64,000 nt of DNA from Paracoccus pantotrophus (GCF_008824185.1 NZ_CP044426.1:186001-250000); one strand, 5' to 3'. Positions 1 to 8,863 are shown, counted from the stretch's first letter. Made by a program: numbers and translations. The notes: generated from the sequence alone by a model not told the origin.

Positions 1-891
1 GATGCCGTCTTCGTTGGTCATGTGGCCGATGTCCTTGGCCGAATAGATCGACAGCGTGCTGCGCACCCGCTCGGCATTGCAGGAGCAGCCGAAGACCAGC
101 GGCTGCGCGGCGAAGGCCGCGGGCTCCTCCTCGTGGAACAGGCGGAAGACCAGGTTCGGCAAGGGCAGGGCCTGATCGACCAGTTCCATCGCCTCGACCG
201 TGGCCATCAGCGTGGTGGCGCGGTTCCAGTCCTCGGATTGCGCGCCCTGCAGGATGTCGGCGGATTGCAGGTCGCCGCCCTCGGGCCCGGCATGGCTGCC
301 GGCCGGCAGGGTCTGCAGCATGATGCCGCCGGCGCGCCAATGTTCCTGGTGTTGGCCGGGCAGCCGCGCGCGGCCCACCGTCAGCTCGAACCGGGTCGGC
401 AGCTGTTCGGACTGTTCGAAATAGGTCTGCGCGCAGGTGGCAAGCGAACCGCCGGCCAGCGGCGTCAGGCCCTGGTAGGGGGTCGTGCCCTCGCCCTGGT
501 CGATCAGCACCGCGAAATAGCCCTGGCCGAGCTGGTCGAAGCCGGGCAGACCGTCTTGCAACCGCTCGGCGTCGAAACTGGCCCAGGCACGCATGCGGGC
601 GGGGCCGCCCTCGGTCTCGGGGGCGTAATAGTCGGTGGCGATGGTGCGGATGGCGCCGTTGCCGCGCACCTGGAGCGAGAGCTTCCAGCGCAGCTTGATG
701 GTCTGGCCGATCAGCGCGGCGAGCGTGGTCAGTTCCGCCACCATGGCGCTGACCGGGACCGGGTAGTCGTGGCGCGACAGGATGTGTTCGAGCAGGGGCC
801 CGAGACGCGCGACGCGGCCGCGCATGTCCGAGCGTTCCAGCTGGAAGGGCAGCATGCAGTCGTCCCAGGAAATTTCCTTCGTTTCGGTCAT
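1..891 (-). CDS. hslO: Hsp33 redox-regulated chaperone (partial, 3' end outside window)
   Basis: Reading the minus strand from the ATG at 891 gives an open frame of 297 codons to the window edge, beginning MTETKEISWDDCMLPFQLE. Hsp33 is a cytosolic holdase that is activated by oxidation of a C-terminal zinc centre. The part seen covers the N-terminal domain (residues about 10-245), and the first half of the zinc site, GCSCN, is visible near residue 270; the second CxxC pair would lie beyond the window. The start is set by the first ATG after a purine-rich GGACTTCC-complement leader; no upstream in-frame alternative is convincing. It is divergent from rpe. Confidence 0.93.
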   Translation of the reverse strand, partial: MTETKEISWDDCMLPFQLERSDMRGRVARLGPLLEHILSRHDYPVPVSAMVAELTTLAALIGQTIKLRWKLSLQVRGNGAIRTIATDYYAPETEGGPARMRAWASFDAERLQDGLPGFDQLGQGYFAVLIDQGEGTTPYQGLTPLAGGSLATCAQTYFEQSEQLPTRFELTVGRARLPGQHQEHWRAGGIMLQTLPAGSHAGPEGGDLQSADILQGAQSEDWNRATTLMATVEAMELVDQALPLPNLVFRLFHEEEPAAFAAQPLVFGCSCNAERVRSTLSIYSAKDIGHMTNEDGI

Positions 892-987
892 TGGAAGTCC
901 TTCGGAATAGGGATGCGCGGGGGCCGGCTGCGGCCTGGCGCCTTGGCCCCAATATAGGCCCTGCGGCGGAAAGCCCAAGGGGGGAAG

Positions 988-1039
988 CCGGGGGCTTCGC
1001 GCCCCCGGACCCCCGCGGGGTATTTGGGAAACGGTGAAA
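988..1039. repeat. GC hairpin followed by interspersed GGTATTTG repeat (copy A)
   Basis: An 8-bp perfect stem (988-995 with 1001-1008, five-base loop TTCGC) is followed by the core GGTATTTGGGAAACGGTGAA at about 1019-1038. The core recurs almost unchanged near 34.68 kb and in related forms near 20.07, 50.16 and 60.33 kb. This copy sits in the divergent hslO-rpe spacer. Confidence 0.7.
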
Positions 1040-1114
1040 TGCGACCTTCAGGCCTGTTGACGGCCGCCCGGCCGGGACGATAACCGGGACCAGGGGCATT
1101 GCAGGGAGCCAGAC

Positions 1115-1807
1115 ATGACGTTCGACCGCCGCATCAAGATCGCGCCTTCCATCCTTTCCGCGGATTTCGCCAATTTCGGCCAGGAATGCCGCGCGGTCGA
1201 GGACCAGGGCGCCGACTGGGTCCATGTCGATGTGATGGACGGGCATTTCGTGCCGAACCTGACCTTCGGTCCCGCGATGTGCAAGGCGATCCGGCCGCAT
1301 ATCCGCGGCGTGATGGACGTGCACCTGATGATCGCCCCGGTGGATCCCTATATCGAGGCCTTCGCCGAGGCGGGCAGCGACATCATCACCGCCCATGTCG
1401 AGGCCGGGGCGCATGTCCACCGCACGCTTCAGGCCATTCGCGGCACCGGCGCCAGGGCCGGGCTGGCGCTGAACCCCGGCACCCCGGCGGAAGCCGCGCG
1501 GCCGCTGCTGGACGATGTCGACCTGATCTGCGTGATGACGGTGAACCCCGGCTTCGGCGGGCAGAAGTTCATCCACAGCCAGGTCGAGAAGGTGCGCGAA
1601 TTGCGCGCCATGATCGGCGACCGGCCGGTGCATATCGAGATCGACGGCGGGGTCGATCCCACCACCGCGCCGCTGGTCGCGGCGGCGGGGGCGGATGTTC
1701 TGGTCGCCGGCTCGGCCGTGTTCCGCGGCGGCTCGGTGTCGAACAGTGCCCCTTACGGCGAGAACATCCGCGCCATCCGCGAGGCTGCCGAGGCCGCGCT
1801 GCGTTGA
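1115..1807 (+). CDS. rpe: ribulose-phosphate 3-epimerase
   Basis: This cytosolic TIM-barrel enzyme interconverts ribulose-5-phosphate and xylulose-5-phosphate in the pentose phosphate and Calvin pathways. The 230 residues match the family length. Visible family motifs are APSILSADF at residues 11-19, HVDVMDGHFVPNLTFG (metal-binding His/Asp), VHLMI, MTVNPGFGGQKF and the phosphate-binding end EIDGGVDPTTAP...AGSAVF. The ATG at 1115 has a GCAGGGAG Shine-Dalgarno-like sequence before it. Its stop codon overlaps the likely start of waaA, so the two are probably translated together. Confidence 0.96.
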   Translation: MTFDRRIKIAPSILSADFANFGQECRAVEDQGADWVHVDVMDGHFVPNLTFGPAMCKAIRPHIRGVMDVHLMIAPVDPYIEAFAEAGSDIITAHVEAGAHVHRTLQAIRGTGARAGLALNPGTPAEAARPLLDDVDLICVMTVNPGFGGQKFIHSQVEKVRELRAMIGDRPVHIEIDGGVDPTTAPLVAAAGADVLVAGSAVFRGGSVSNSAPYGENIRAIREAAEAALR

Positions 1808-3003
1808 TCTGGCGCGGCGCCACGGCGCTGGCCGGCGGGGCGCTGGGCCTGGCCGCGCCGCTGGCCGGGGCGGATTGGCGCGAACGGCTGGCGCTGTCCG
1901 GCCCCGCGGTCGCGCCGGGCGGGATCTGGCTGCATGCGGCCAGCGTGGGCGAGCTGAACTCGGCCCGCGTGCTGGCCGAGGCGCTGGCGCCGGACTTTCC
2001 CCTGGTGGTGACGACCAACAGCCTGACCGGGCGCGACCTGGCCCGGCGGCTGGGCCATCCTTGCGCGCTGGCGCCGCTGGACGTGCCGCAGGCGGTGGGC
2101 CGCTTTCTGGACCGGGTTCGGCCCGCCGTGCTGGTCACGGTCGAGAACGAGCTTTGGCCCAACCGCTCGGCCATGGCGGCGGCGCGGGGCGTGGCGCAGG
2201 TCGTGGTGGGCGCGCGCATCTCGGCACGCTCGGCGGCGCGCTGGCGCCGGCTGCCGGGGCTGATCGGGCCGATGCTGGCCCGCATCGACGCGCTGTCGGC
2301 GCAGGATCCAGGCAGCGAGGCGCGGCTGCTGGCGCTGGGGCTGCGGGCGGGCGCGCTGACGCCGCGGCTGAACCTGAAGCTGCTGGCCCCTGCCCGGGTC
2401 GAGCCGGGCGAGGACGGGCCGGAGCGCGCGCGCACCGTGCTGGCGGCCTCGACCCATGAGGGCGAGGATGCGCTGATGCTGGATGCCTGGGCGGCGGCGC
2501 GCGAGGCGGTGCCGGGCCTGCGGCTGATCCTGGCGCCGCGCCATCCCGAGCGCGGCGATGCCGTGGCGGCGCTGATCGCCGCGCGGGGGCTGGAATATGC
2601 GCGTCGCAGCCGGGGCGGCGGGCCTGGCGCGCCGGTGCTGCTGGCCGATACGCTGGGCGAGATGGCGCAATGGTATCACGCCGCCGGCATCTGCATCACC
2701 GGCGGTTCCTTTGCCGATCACGGCGGCCATACGCCATGGGAGCCCGCCGCCTGGCGCTGCGCCGTCCTGCACGGGCCGCATGTCGCCAACCATGCCGGCG
2801 ACTATGCCGATCTGGCCGCGGCCGGCGCGGCGCAGGGCTGCGATGCGGCGGGCCTGCCGCAGGCGCTGGCCGCCCTGGCGCGGGATGCCGGGGGGCAGCG
2901 CCGCATGGGCGCGGCGGCGCGGGCGCTGCTTCTGGCGCGGGCTGGCAATCCCGCCACGTTGATCGGACGGATCGCGGCCCTGGCCCGGCGCGGGCTTGCA
3001 TAA
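1804..3003 (+). CDS. waaA: 3-deoxy-D-manno-octulosonic acid (Kdo) transferase
   Basis: WaaA transfers Kdo from CMP-Kdo to lipid IVA at the inner membrane during lipopolysaccharide core assembly. The 399-residue protein shows IWLHAASVGE near residues 38-47, VTTNSLTGRDLA, VENELWPN, LAASTHEGEDAL and the C-terminal GGSFADHGGHTPWEPAA signature that fits the GT-B Kdo transferases. The start is inferred as TTG at 1804, which overlaps the rpe stop (TTGA); the frame stays open upstream through rpe, but that part carries no family similarity. The N-terminus is shorter than in E. coli WaaA and lacks a clear membrane anchor. Downstream is the DUF1178 gene. Confidence 0.9.
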   Translation: MIWRGATALAGGALGLAAPLAGADWRERLALSGPAVAPGGIWLHAASVGELNSARVLAEALAPDFPLVVTTNSLTGRDLARRLGHPCALAPLDVPQAVGRFLDRVRPAVLVTVENELWPNRSAMAAARGVAQVVVGARISARSAARWRRLPGLIGPMLARIDALSAQDPGSEARLLALGLRAGALTPRLNLKLLAPARVEPGEDGPERARTVLAASTHEGEDALMLDAWAAAREAVPGLRLILAPRHPERGDAVAALIAARGLEYARRSRGGGPGAPVLLADTLGEMAQWYHAAGICITGGSFADHGGHTPWEPAAWRCAVLHGPHVANHAGDYADLAAAGAAQGCDAAGLPQALAALARDAGGQRRMGAAARALLLARAGNPATLIGRIAALARRGLA

Positions 3004-3043
3004 GCCCCTGCGCGGCCCGATATTTAAAGGGAAAGGAGCCGAG

Positions 3044-3463
3044 ATGATCCGCTATGCCCTGCGTTGTGAAAAAGGCCATGACTTCGATGGCTGGTTCCGG
3101 TCCTCGGACGGGTTCGAAAGCCTGCGCGCGGCGGGGCAGGTCACGTGCACGCATTGCGGCTCGGCCCAGGTGGACAAGGCGCTGATGGCGCCGCGCGTGG
3201 CGCAGAGCCGCGACGAGGCCCCCGATCTGCACAGCCCCCGCAACGACCATGAGGCGGCGCTGGAAAGGCTGCGCCGCCATGTCGAGGAAAACTCGGATTA
3301 CGTCGGCATGTCCTTTGCCGCCGAGGCGCGCGCCATGCACGAGGGCCTGGCGCCCGAGCGCGCGATCCATGGCGAGGCGAGGCTGGAAGAGGCCCGCAAG
3401 CTGCTGGAGGACGGCATTCCCGTCGCGCCCTTGCCCTTTCGCTCGCGGCAACGGGCGAATTGA
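3044..3463 (+). CDS. DUF1178 family protein
   Basis: A 139-residue protein starting MIRYALRCEKGHDFDGWF after a strong AAAGGAG site. The N-terminal 50 residues hold a zinc-ribbon-like arrangement (CEKGH and CTHCGS), followed by a helical C-terminal half with many Glu/Arg residues. This is the DUF1178 pattern, common in Alphaproteobacteria and of unknown function. It follows waaA by 40 bp on the same strand and probably shares its transcript. An upstream in-frame ATG at 2996 overlaps waaA and has no ribosome binding site, so it was not used. Confidence 0.85.
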   Translation: MIRYALRCEKGHDFDGWFRSSDGFESLRAAGQVTCTHCGSAQVDKALMAPRVAQSRDEAPDLHSPRNDHEAALERLRRHVEENSDYVGMSFAAEARAMHEGLAPERAIHGEARLEEARKLLEDGIPVAPLPFRSRQRAN

Positions 3464-3508
3464 AGGCCGCGGCGCTTTCTGCGGCAAGCGCCTTGCACCG
3501 GGAGATGG

Positions 3509-4285
3509 TCAGCCCGGCGCGTGTTCGCCGTCGATCAGCACCATGATGCGCCCGCGCGAGCAACGCTCGACCCGCGCCTCGACGCCATAGACCTGGGCCA
3601 GAAGCTGCGGGGTCAGCACCTGTTCCGGTCTGCCTTCGGCATGGGTGTGGCCGCCGTGGATCAGCACGATGCGGTCGGCCCATTGCGCCGCCAGCGCCAG
3701 GTCGTGCAGCACGGCGACGACGATGCGCCCCTCGCCCGCCAGGCGCCGCAGTTCGGAAAGCAGCCGCACCTGCCGCGCCAGATCCAGCGCGCTGGTCGGC
3801 TCGTCCAGCAGCAACAGGCGCGGGTCGCGCACGATGGCCTGCGCCAGGCTGACCATTTGCCGCTGTCCGCCCGACAAGGCCGACAGCGGTTCCAGCGCCA
3901 GCGAACCGATCCCCAGCTTGTCCAGCACCGCCATGGCGGCGGCATCGGCCTGGCGCGCGCCCAGGGTCTCGCCCGCGCGCAGCGCCGCGATCACGCTTTC
4001 CAGCGCCACCAGGGACGAGCCTGACGGCAGGCTTTGCGGCATGAAGCCGATCAGCCGGGCGCGGTCGCGCATCGGCACATGGGCCAGGTCGTGCCCATCC
4101 AGCAGCACCTGCCCGCCATGCGGCTGCAACTGGGCGATGGCGCGCAGCAGCGTGGATTTCCCGGCGGCGTTCGGCCCGGCCAGCACCGTGACCTCGCCCG
4201 GCCGCAGCAAGGGCAGGTCCAGGCCTGTCAGCACGCTGCGCGCGCCGTAGCGCACCGAGATGCCCTGTGCCAGCAGCCCCTGCAT
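3509..4285 (-). CDS. FecE-like iron/siderophore ABC transporter ATP-binding protein
   Basis: The ATPase subunit of a FecBCD-type importer for ferric siderophores, at the cytoplasmic face of the membrane. In 258 residues one sees Walker A GPNAAGKST (about 38-46), the Q-loop region FMPQSLPSG, the ABC signature LSGGQRQM, Walker B LLLLDEPTSALD and the switch His in VLHDLALA. The start ATG at 4285 overlaps the permease stop by one base (TGATG), showing translational coupling. It closes the operon that begins with the YncE-like gene. Substrate is inferred from neighbours: an esterase and a serine-type NRPS suggest a catecholate siderophore. Confidence 0.93.
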   Translation of the reverse strand: MQGLLAQGISVRYGARSVLTGLDLPLLRPGEVTVLAGPNAAGKSTLLRAIAQLQPHGGQVLLDGHDLAHVPMRDRARLIGFMPQSLPSGSSLVALESVIAALRAGETLGARQADAAAMAVLDKLGIGSLALEPLSALSGGQRQMVSLAQAIVRDPRLLLLDEPTSALDLARQVRLLSELRRLAGEGRIVVAVLHDLALAAQWADRIVLIHGGHTHAEGRPEQVLTPQLLAQVYGVEARVERCSRGRIMVLIDGEHAPG

Positions 4286-5319
4286 CAGCGCCGCCTGCCG
4301 CGCAGGATCAGCGCGAAAAAGATCGGCAGCCCGATCAGCGAGGTGACGAGGCCGACCGGCAGCAGCACCCCCGGCACCAATGTTTTGGAAAGTGTCGAGG
4401 CCAGCGACATGACCAGCGCCCCGGTCAGGATGCTGGCGGGCAGGAAGACGCGGTGGTTCTCTCCGACCAGCATGCGGGCGATATGCGGCCCGGCCAGGCC
4501 GACAAAGCCGATCACGCCGACCATGGACACGGCCGCGGCGGCCAGCAGGCTGACCCGCAAAAGCGTCCAGCGCCTGAGCCCGGCCACGTCGACGCCGAAG
4601 CTTTTCGCCTGGTCCTCGCCCAGCCGCAGCGCGGTCAGCTTCCAGGCCGCGCGGAACGAAAACGGCACCGAGACCAGCAGCACCAGGCCGATCATCACTA
4701 CGCCGGGCCATTGCGCCGAGGCCAGGCTGCCCATGGTCCAGAACACCAGCTGTTGCAGCGCATCGGCCGAGGCGACGAATTGCAGCAAGGACAGCAGCGC
4801 GGCGGCGGTGAAGTTCAGCGCCACGCCGAACAGGATCAGCACCTCGGGGCCGCCGCCGCGGATGCGGCCCAGAAGTTGCAAGAGCCCCAGCGCACCCAGC
4901 GCGAACAGGAAGGCGTTGCCCGAGACGCTCCAGACCGCCGGCAGGCCGGGCAGGGTCAGGCCCAGCACGATCGCCACCGCGGCGCCAAGCGCGGCCGAGG
5001 ACGACACGCCCAGCGTGAAGGGCTCGGCCAAGGGGTTCTCCAGCACGGTCTGCATCTCGGCCCCGGCCAGCGCCAGCGCCGCGCCGACCAGCAGCGCCAT
5101 GCAGGCCACGGGCAGGCGCACGTCCCAGACGATGACCTGGGTGCCGCGGGCCACCTCGCCGCCGGCCAGCGCCCGCAGCGTCTCGGCCAGCGGCAGGCCG
5201 GCGGGGCCGGTTACAAGGTCCAGCAGCAGCGCCGCCAGCGCAGCAAGGCCCAGCGCCGCCACCAGAAGGGTGTTGCGCCGGCCTTGCCGGTGATAGCGTT
5301 GCAGCGTCGCGTCGCTCAT
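4285..5319 (-). CDS. FecCD-family siderophore ABC transporter permease
   Basis: A 344-residue multi-spanning inner membrane protein of the BtuC/FecCD family, with about ten hydrophobic segments. Family-typical stretches include LPVACMALLVGAALALAG, NPLAEPFTLGVSSSAALGAA, LFGVALNFTAAALLSLL, GVIGFVGLAGPHIARML (the coupling region to the ATPase) and the C-terminal LVTSLIGLPIFF. The ATG at 5319 overlaps the TGA of the binding protein gene as ATGA; a longer reading adds seven residues inside that gene and is less likely. It should pair as a homodimer with the ATPase encoded next. Confidence 0.93.
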   Translation of the reverse strand: MSDATLQRYHRQGRRNTLLVAALGLAALAALLLDLVTGPAGLPLAETLRALAGGEVARGTQVIVWDVRLPVACMALLVGAALALAGAEMQTVLENPLAEPFTLGVSSSAALGAAVAIVLGLTLPGLPAVWSVSGNAFLFALGALGLLQLLGRIRGGGPEVLILFGVALNFTAAALLSLLQFVASADALQQLVFWTMGSLASAQWPGVVMIGLVLLVSVPFSFRAAWKLTALRLGEDQAKSFGVDVAGLRRWTLLRVSLLAAAAVSMVGVIGFVGLAGPHIARMLVGENHRVFLPASILTGALVMSLASTLSKTLVPGVLLPVGLVTSLIGLPIFFALILRGRRR

Positions 5320-6413
5320 TGTTCCGGCGTCACCCACCAAGTCCCCGGCACGATGACGGGTGAGAAGCGGGCGTTGATCTCGGCCAGCGTGGCGGCGGGA
5401 TCGACGTCCTGGAACAGCTCGGGATGAAAGGTCTTGGCCAGGTATTCGATCAGCGCGATATGCACGGGCGAATCGTTGAACAGGTGCCAGACGCCGGCCG
5501 TGCGCCCCTGCTCCACCGCGCGCAGCGAGGCAAAGCCCGATGCCGCGATCAGCCGCTGAAAGCTGGCCTGCGCGGTTTCGGCATCCACGCCCGAGCCCAG
5601 AACCAGCCCGCCCCGCGCCGCCATATGCGTACCGCCGGTGGCGATATAGACATCCGGGTCGGCGCCGATCAGGTATTCCAGGCTGACATTGCCCAGCACG
5701 CCCTTGACGGTGTCATGGCCGATATTCTGCCCGCCGGCCGTGGTGATGAAGTCGTGAAACACCCCGCTGCCGACGGTCGAGCAGCAGTTCTGCGGCGCCG
5801 CATGGACGTGAAAGAACACGCGCGGCCGGGCGATGCCGGGCTCGGCCAGCCGGTCGCGGATGCGGGCCAGCCGGCTGTCGTAGAAGCTGGCGAATTCCTC
5901 GGCTCGATCCTCGGCGCCGGTCAGCTTGCCCAGGATGCGCAGGCTGGGGATCGAGTTCTCCTGCGGGTGCGAGAAGAAATCGACATAGGCGACCGGAATG
6001 CCCGCCGCCTCGATCTGCTGGCGGGCGACCTCCATGCCGGGATCGTTCTGGTCGATCAGCGTCAGCACCACCAGGTCGGGATGCAGCGCGATGATCGCCT
6101 CGGCCGAGATGTCGCGATTGCCCGAGCCGACCGGGCGGATCTGGTCGATGTCGGGGAATTTCTCGCGGTAAGCCTGCATGGTCGGCTCGTCCAGCGCCTT
6201 GTCCAGCCGCCAGCCGGAAACCAGCGCCACCGGATCGTCGTGCATCAGGCCCAGCACCGACAGGTGCCGCCCCTCGCCCAGCACGATATGGCGGGCGGGC
6301 TCGGGCAGATGCACCTCGCGCCCCAGGATGTCGGTGGCCACCACATCCGCTGCGGCAACGCCAAGCGAGGCGATCAGGGTAAAGGCGGCAAGCAGCGGGC
6401 GGGTCAGGGTCAT
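5316..6413 (-). CDS. periplasmic siderophore-binding protein of ABC importer
   Basis: A 365-residue FepB/FecB-like substrate-binding protein. Residues 1-23 form a Sec signal peptide (MTLTRPLLAAFTLIASLGVAAA), followed by the cluster-type fold start VVATDILGREVHLPEPARHIV. PEALVVLT-like text appears as LHPDLVVLTLIDQ, and the second lobe carries SLEYLIGADPDVYIATGG. It delivers a ferric chelate to the permease with which it overlaps by four bases. It lies 58 bp behind the YncE-like gene, separated by a stable hairpin. Specificity cannot be read from sequence; a cobalamin or heme ligand is the alternative, but the iron box upstream favours siderophore iron. Confidence 0.9.
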   Translation of the reverse strand: MTLTRPLLAAFTLIASLGVAAADVVATDILGREVHLPEPARHIVLGEGRHLSVLGLMHDDPVALVSGWRLDKALDEPTMQAYREKFPDIDQIRPVGSGNRDISAEAIIALHPDLVVLTLIDQNDPGMEVARQQIEAAGIPVAYVDFFSHPQENSIPSLRILGKLTGAEDRAEEFASFYDSRLARIRDRLAEPGIARPRVFFHVHAAPQNCCSTVGSGVFHDFITTAGGQNIGHDTVKGVLGNVSLEYLIGADPDVYIATGGTHMAARGGLVLGSGVDAETAQASFQRLIAASGFASLRAVEQGRTAGVWHLFNDSPVHIALIEYLAKTFHPELFQDVDPAATLAEINARFSPVIVPGTWWVTPEQ

Positions 6414-6434
6414 GGCGGGTCCGTTGGCTCATGC

Positions 6435-6456
6435 GCCGGGGCGCGAACGCCCCGGC
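6435..6456 (-). terminator. intercistronic GC hairpin between yncE-like and binding protein genes
   Basis: A 9-bp perfect stem (6435-6443 with 6448-6456) closes a CGAA tetraloop in the 58-bp gap. No T-run follows, so it is more likely an attenuating or RNA-stabilising hairpin inside the operon than a full terminator. Confidence 0.5.
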
Positions 6457-6471
6457 AGGGTCGAGGCCCTC

Positions 6472-7878
6472 TTACTCCGTGGCGGGGGTGATGCGCCAGA
6501 TGCGGTCGCCCGCCTCGTCGTCCTCGCCCCGCGACTTGTTGACCGCCCAGACATTGCCCTTGCCGTCGGCGCGCAGCTGGTTCGGATAGCTGCCGGCGTC
6601 GAGATTGGCGACGATCTCGCCCTCGGGGCTGACCACGGCGATGGTGCCGGCGCCGCGATTGGCGACATAGGCCAGGCGGCCGACCGGCTCGAAGGCCACG
6701 TTCAGCGGACCGGCGCCCACGGCCACGTCATGCAGGACTTCGCCGGTCTCGGCCTTGACGATCAGCAGGTTGTCGGTGGCCTGCGAGGCGACGAAGATCA
6801 GCCCTTCCTGCGGGTCGTAGGCCACGCCCGAGGCGGCCTTGGTGCCGGGCAGCGGGATCACCTTGACCTCGCCCGAGGCCAGGTCGACCACCGCCGCCTC
6901 CGGCGTGGACAGGCTGACGGTCACCAGCTTGCCGCCCGCCTCGTCGATGTCCAGCGCCATGGTCGAGAACTCCTCGCCGCGGATCTGCGACTGGATGGTG
7001 ATCGGCTCCAGCGGTTCCAGCGTCTTGGTGTCGAAGACCTTGATCTCGGGCGTGCCGGTGGCGCTGGCATAGGCGCGGCCGTTGGCCTCGTCCACCACCA
7101 CGTCGCGGGCATGGGGCACGGCGCCCGGCTCGAACTGCTTGACCAGAGACAGGTCGGACTGCTTGTAGACCGCCGCCGTGTCCTGGCGGGTATTGGTCAC
7201 CCAGACATGGCCGTTCGCCTCGTCGACATCGATGCCATAGACCGCGAAGACGCCGCCGTCGCTGCCATCGGGACGGGCGGGCGCGGCGCCGGGGGTCGCC
7301 TCGGCCTCGATCTTCAGCGTCTCGGCATTGATCTTGACCAGCTTCGATTCCTTGACTGGCGGCCGGCCGACCGCGCTGGTCACGAATGCGGCATTCGCAG
7401 CCTCGCTGAACTTCACCTGGTAAAGACCGCGCACCACCGGCTCGCTGGCGACGGCGAGTTTCTCGGTCCCCGCGACCGCCACCTCGGGCGAGACCTTCAG
7501 CTCGACCACCTCGGCCGAGGCCGGGTTCTCGGTGACGACCACGATGGGCTGCAAGCCGGTCTCGGCCTCGGCGTCGACATCCAGCGCAAAGCTGAACCCG
7601 CCCTCGGCATCGACGGTGATCGGCTCGGCGTTCAGCGTGGTGGTGCCGCGCATCAGCGTGACGGTCTGGCCGGGGATCAGGTTCTGGCCCTCGATCACCG
7701 CCTTGCCGCCCTTGTGGACCGGGGCGCGATCGACGCCGCCGGCGCTGACCCGGCCGGCGAACTCGACCAGCGGCTTGGTAAAGACGGTTTCGGCCAGGAC
7801 GGGGCCCGCGATCACCGAAAGCGCAAGCGCCGAGGCCCCCAGCAGGGCGCGAAGTGCGGGGCGCGATGGATATGCCAT
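6472..7878 (-). CDS. YncE-like periplasmic beta-propeller protein
   Basis: A 468-residue exported protein. Residues 1-29 are a signal peptide ending VLAET. Residues about 30-135 look like an Ig/beta-sandwich domain (IEGQNLIPGQTVTLMRGTT, FALDVDAEAETG), which E. coli YncE lacks. The rest consists of about seven 40-residue blades with YncE-type repeats such as VYGIDVDEANGHVWVTNT, HARDVVVDEANGRAY, GVAYDPQEGLIFVASQATDNLLIV and NVAFEPVGRLAYVANRGAGTIAVV. The ATG at 7878 has AAGGAGTTTC in front. YncE-type proteins are often iron-regulated; the TGA-N9-TCA box 85 bp upstream fits. It heads the importer operon. The molecular role is unknown. Confidence 0.85.
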   Translation of the reverse strand: MAYPSRPALRALLGASALALSVIAGPVLAETVFTKPLVEFAGRVSAGGVDRAPVHKGGKAVIEGQNLIPGQTVTLMRGTTTLNAEPITVDAEGGFSFALDVDAEAETGLQPIVVVTENPASAEVVELKVSPEVAVAGTEKLAVASEPVVRGLYQVKFSEAANAAFVTSAVGRPPVKESKLVKINAETLKIEAEATPGAAPARPDGSDGGVFAVYGIDVDEANGHVWVTNTRQDTAAVYKQSDLSLVKQFEPGAVPHARDVVVDEANGRAYASATGTPEIKVFDTKTLEPLEPITIQSQIRGEEFSTMALDIDEAGGKLVTVSLSTPEAAVVDLASGEVKVIPLPGTKAASGVAYDPQEGLIFVASQATDNLLIVKAETGEVLHDVAVGAGPLNVAFEPVGRLAYVANRGAGTIAVVSPEGEIVANLDAGSYPNQLRADGKGNVWAVNKSRGEDDEAGDRIWRITPATE

Positions 7879-7962
7879 GAGAAACTCCTTGAAAACAGAC
7901 CAGGACTCGCTTTGGCTGACCCCGATCAGGGCTGGCTTCGGTCAGCGGGCAACCTATATTCC

Positions 7963-7977
7963 TGACCGTCCTTGTCA
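7963..7977. promoter_or_regulatory. TGA-N9-TCA iron-responsive operator (IRO/Iron-Rhodo-box type)
   Basis: A perfect TGA-N9-TCA palindrome (TGA 7963-7965, TCA 7975-7977) lies in the divergent promoter between the yncE-like/FecBCD operon and the esterase gene. Motifs of this form are the predicted iron-responsive sites of RirA-type regulation in Alphaproteobacteria, including Rhodobacterales. That both flanking genes are siderophore-related supports the call; binding itself is inferred. Confidence 0.7.
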
Positions 7978-8029
7978 ACTAACGCCGGCAAGGATGCAGG
8001 GCTTTGTGAACAGGGGGAATTGTCGCATC

Positions 8030-8863
8030 ATGTCGCAGCTTGGACAGGTCGGGCCGGATCACGCCAGGAAACAGGCCGAACTGCGCATCTTTCAGACCGG
8101 GGCGCCGACCCATGCGCTGTCGCAGAAGGTGGTGGCGGTCGGGTCCAGCTACCGGCTGTTCCTGGCGGTGCCCAGGGCGCCGGCGCCGGCCAGGGGCTGG
8201 CCGGTGCTTTACATGCTGGACGGCAATGCCGCCTTCGACTTCCTGACGCCCGAGCATCTGGCGCTGGCCCCCGGCCTGATGATTGTCGGCATCGGCTATG
8301 ACACCGACCGCCAATTCGCCCGCGAATTGCGGACGCTGGACTTCACCGCGCCGGACGGGCCGGGCGACGGGTTGCGCCCCGACCATGTCCACGAAGGCCG
8401 CATGGCCGGCGGCGCGGCGATCTTTCACGACCGGCTGACCGGCCCGCTGCGGCAGGCGGCCGAGGCCGGCCTGCCCGTCGATCCGGCCCGCCGCACGCTC
8501 TGGGGGCACAGTTTCGGCGGGCTGTTCACGCTTTACGCGCTGCTGGCGCGGCCGCAGGGCTTTGCCCGCCATGCCGCGATCAGCCCCTCGATCTGGTGGG
8601 ACGAGGCGCTGATCCGCCGCGTGGCGCAAGAGGCCGCGCCCGCCTCGCTGCCGCTGCTGGTGGCCTTGGGCGACCGCGAGAAGCGCTCGGGCAGCGACGG
8701 CCCGCCGCCGGACGGACCGGCGCCCGCCACGATGCAATTCGTCGCCGATCTGGCCCGCCATCCGGGCCATCGCGCGCAGCTGCATGTGCTGCCGGGGCTG
8801 ATCCATATCCAGACCCTGGCGGGCTCGTTCCCGCTGGTCCTGCCCTTTGCAACGGCGGATTAA
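8030..8863 (+). CDS. IroE/Fes-like alpha/beta-hydrolase (siderophore esterase)
   Basis: A 277-residue COG2819-type alpha/beta hydrolase. It carries WPVLYMLDGNAAFDFL (the early strand and turn of the IroE/BesA family), the nucleophile elbow GHSFGG near residue 163, AISPSIWWDE, and a late HIQTL that may supply the catalytic His. No signal peptide is visible, so hydrolysis probably occurs in the cytoplasm after uptake. Esterases of this family open the serine-ester backbone of enterobactin-like siderophores to release iron, which fits the serine NRPS next door. An in-frame ATG at 7994 would add 12 residues; neither start has an ideal ribosome site. Upstream is the shared iron box. Confidence 0.85.
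   Translation: MSQLGQVGPDHARKQAELRIFQTGAPTHALSQKVVAVGSSYRLFLAVPRAPAPARGWPVLYMLDGNAAFDFLTPEHLALAPGLMIVGIGYDTDRQFARELRTLDFTAPDGPGDGLRPDHVHEGRMAGGAAIFHDRLTGPLRQAAEAGLPVDPARRTLWGHSFGGLFTLYALLARPQGFARHAAISPSIWWDEALIRRVAQEAAPASLPLLVALGDREKRSGSDGPPPDGPAPATMQFVADLARHPGHRAQLHVLPGLIHIQTLAGSFPLVLPFATAD

Noticed and set aside
22..957. 311-residue plus-strand open frame
   Set aside because: It is antisense to hslO, whose minus-strand translation has full family similarity. Its Gln/Arg/Gly-rich composition is typical of GC shadows.
1753..2793. Long minus-strand frame over waaA
   Set aside because: Shadow of waaA with no recognisable motif.
5424..6491. 355-residue plus-strand frame over the binding protein gene
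   Set aside because: Shadow of the minus-strand substrate-binding protein, which has a signal peptide and correct operon overlaps.
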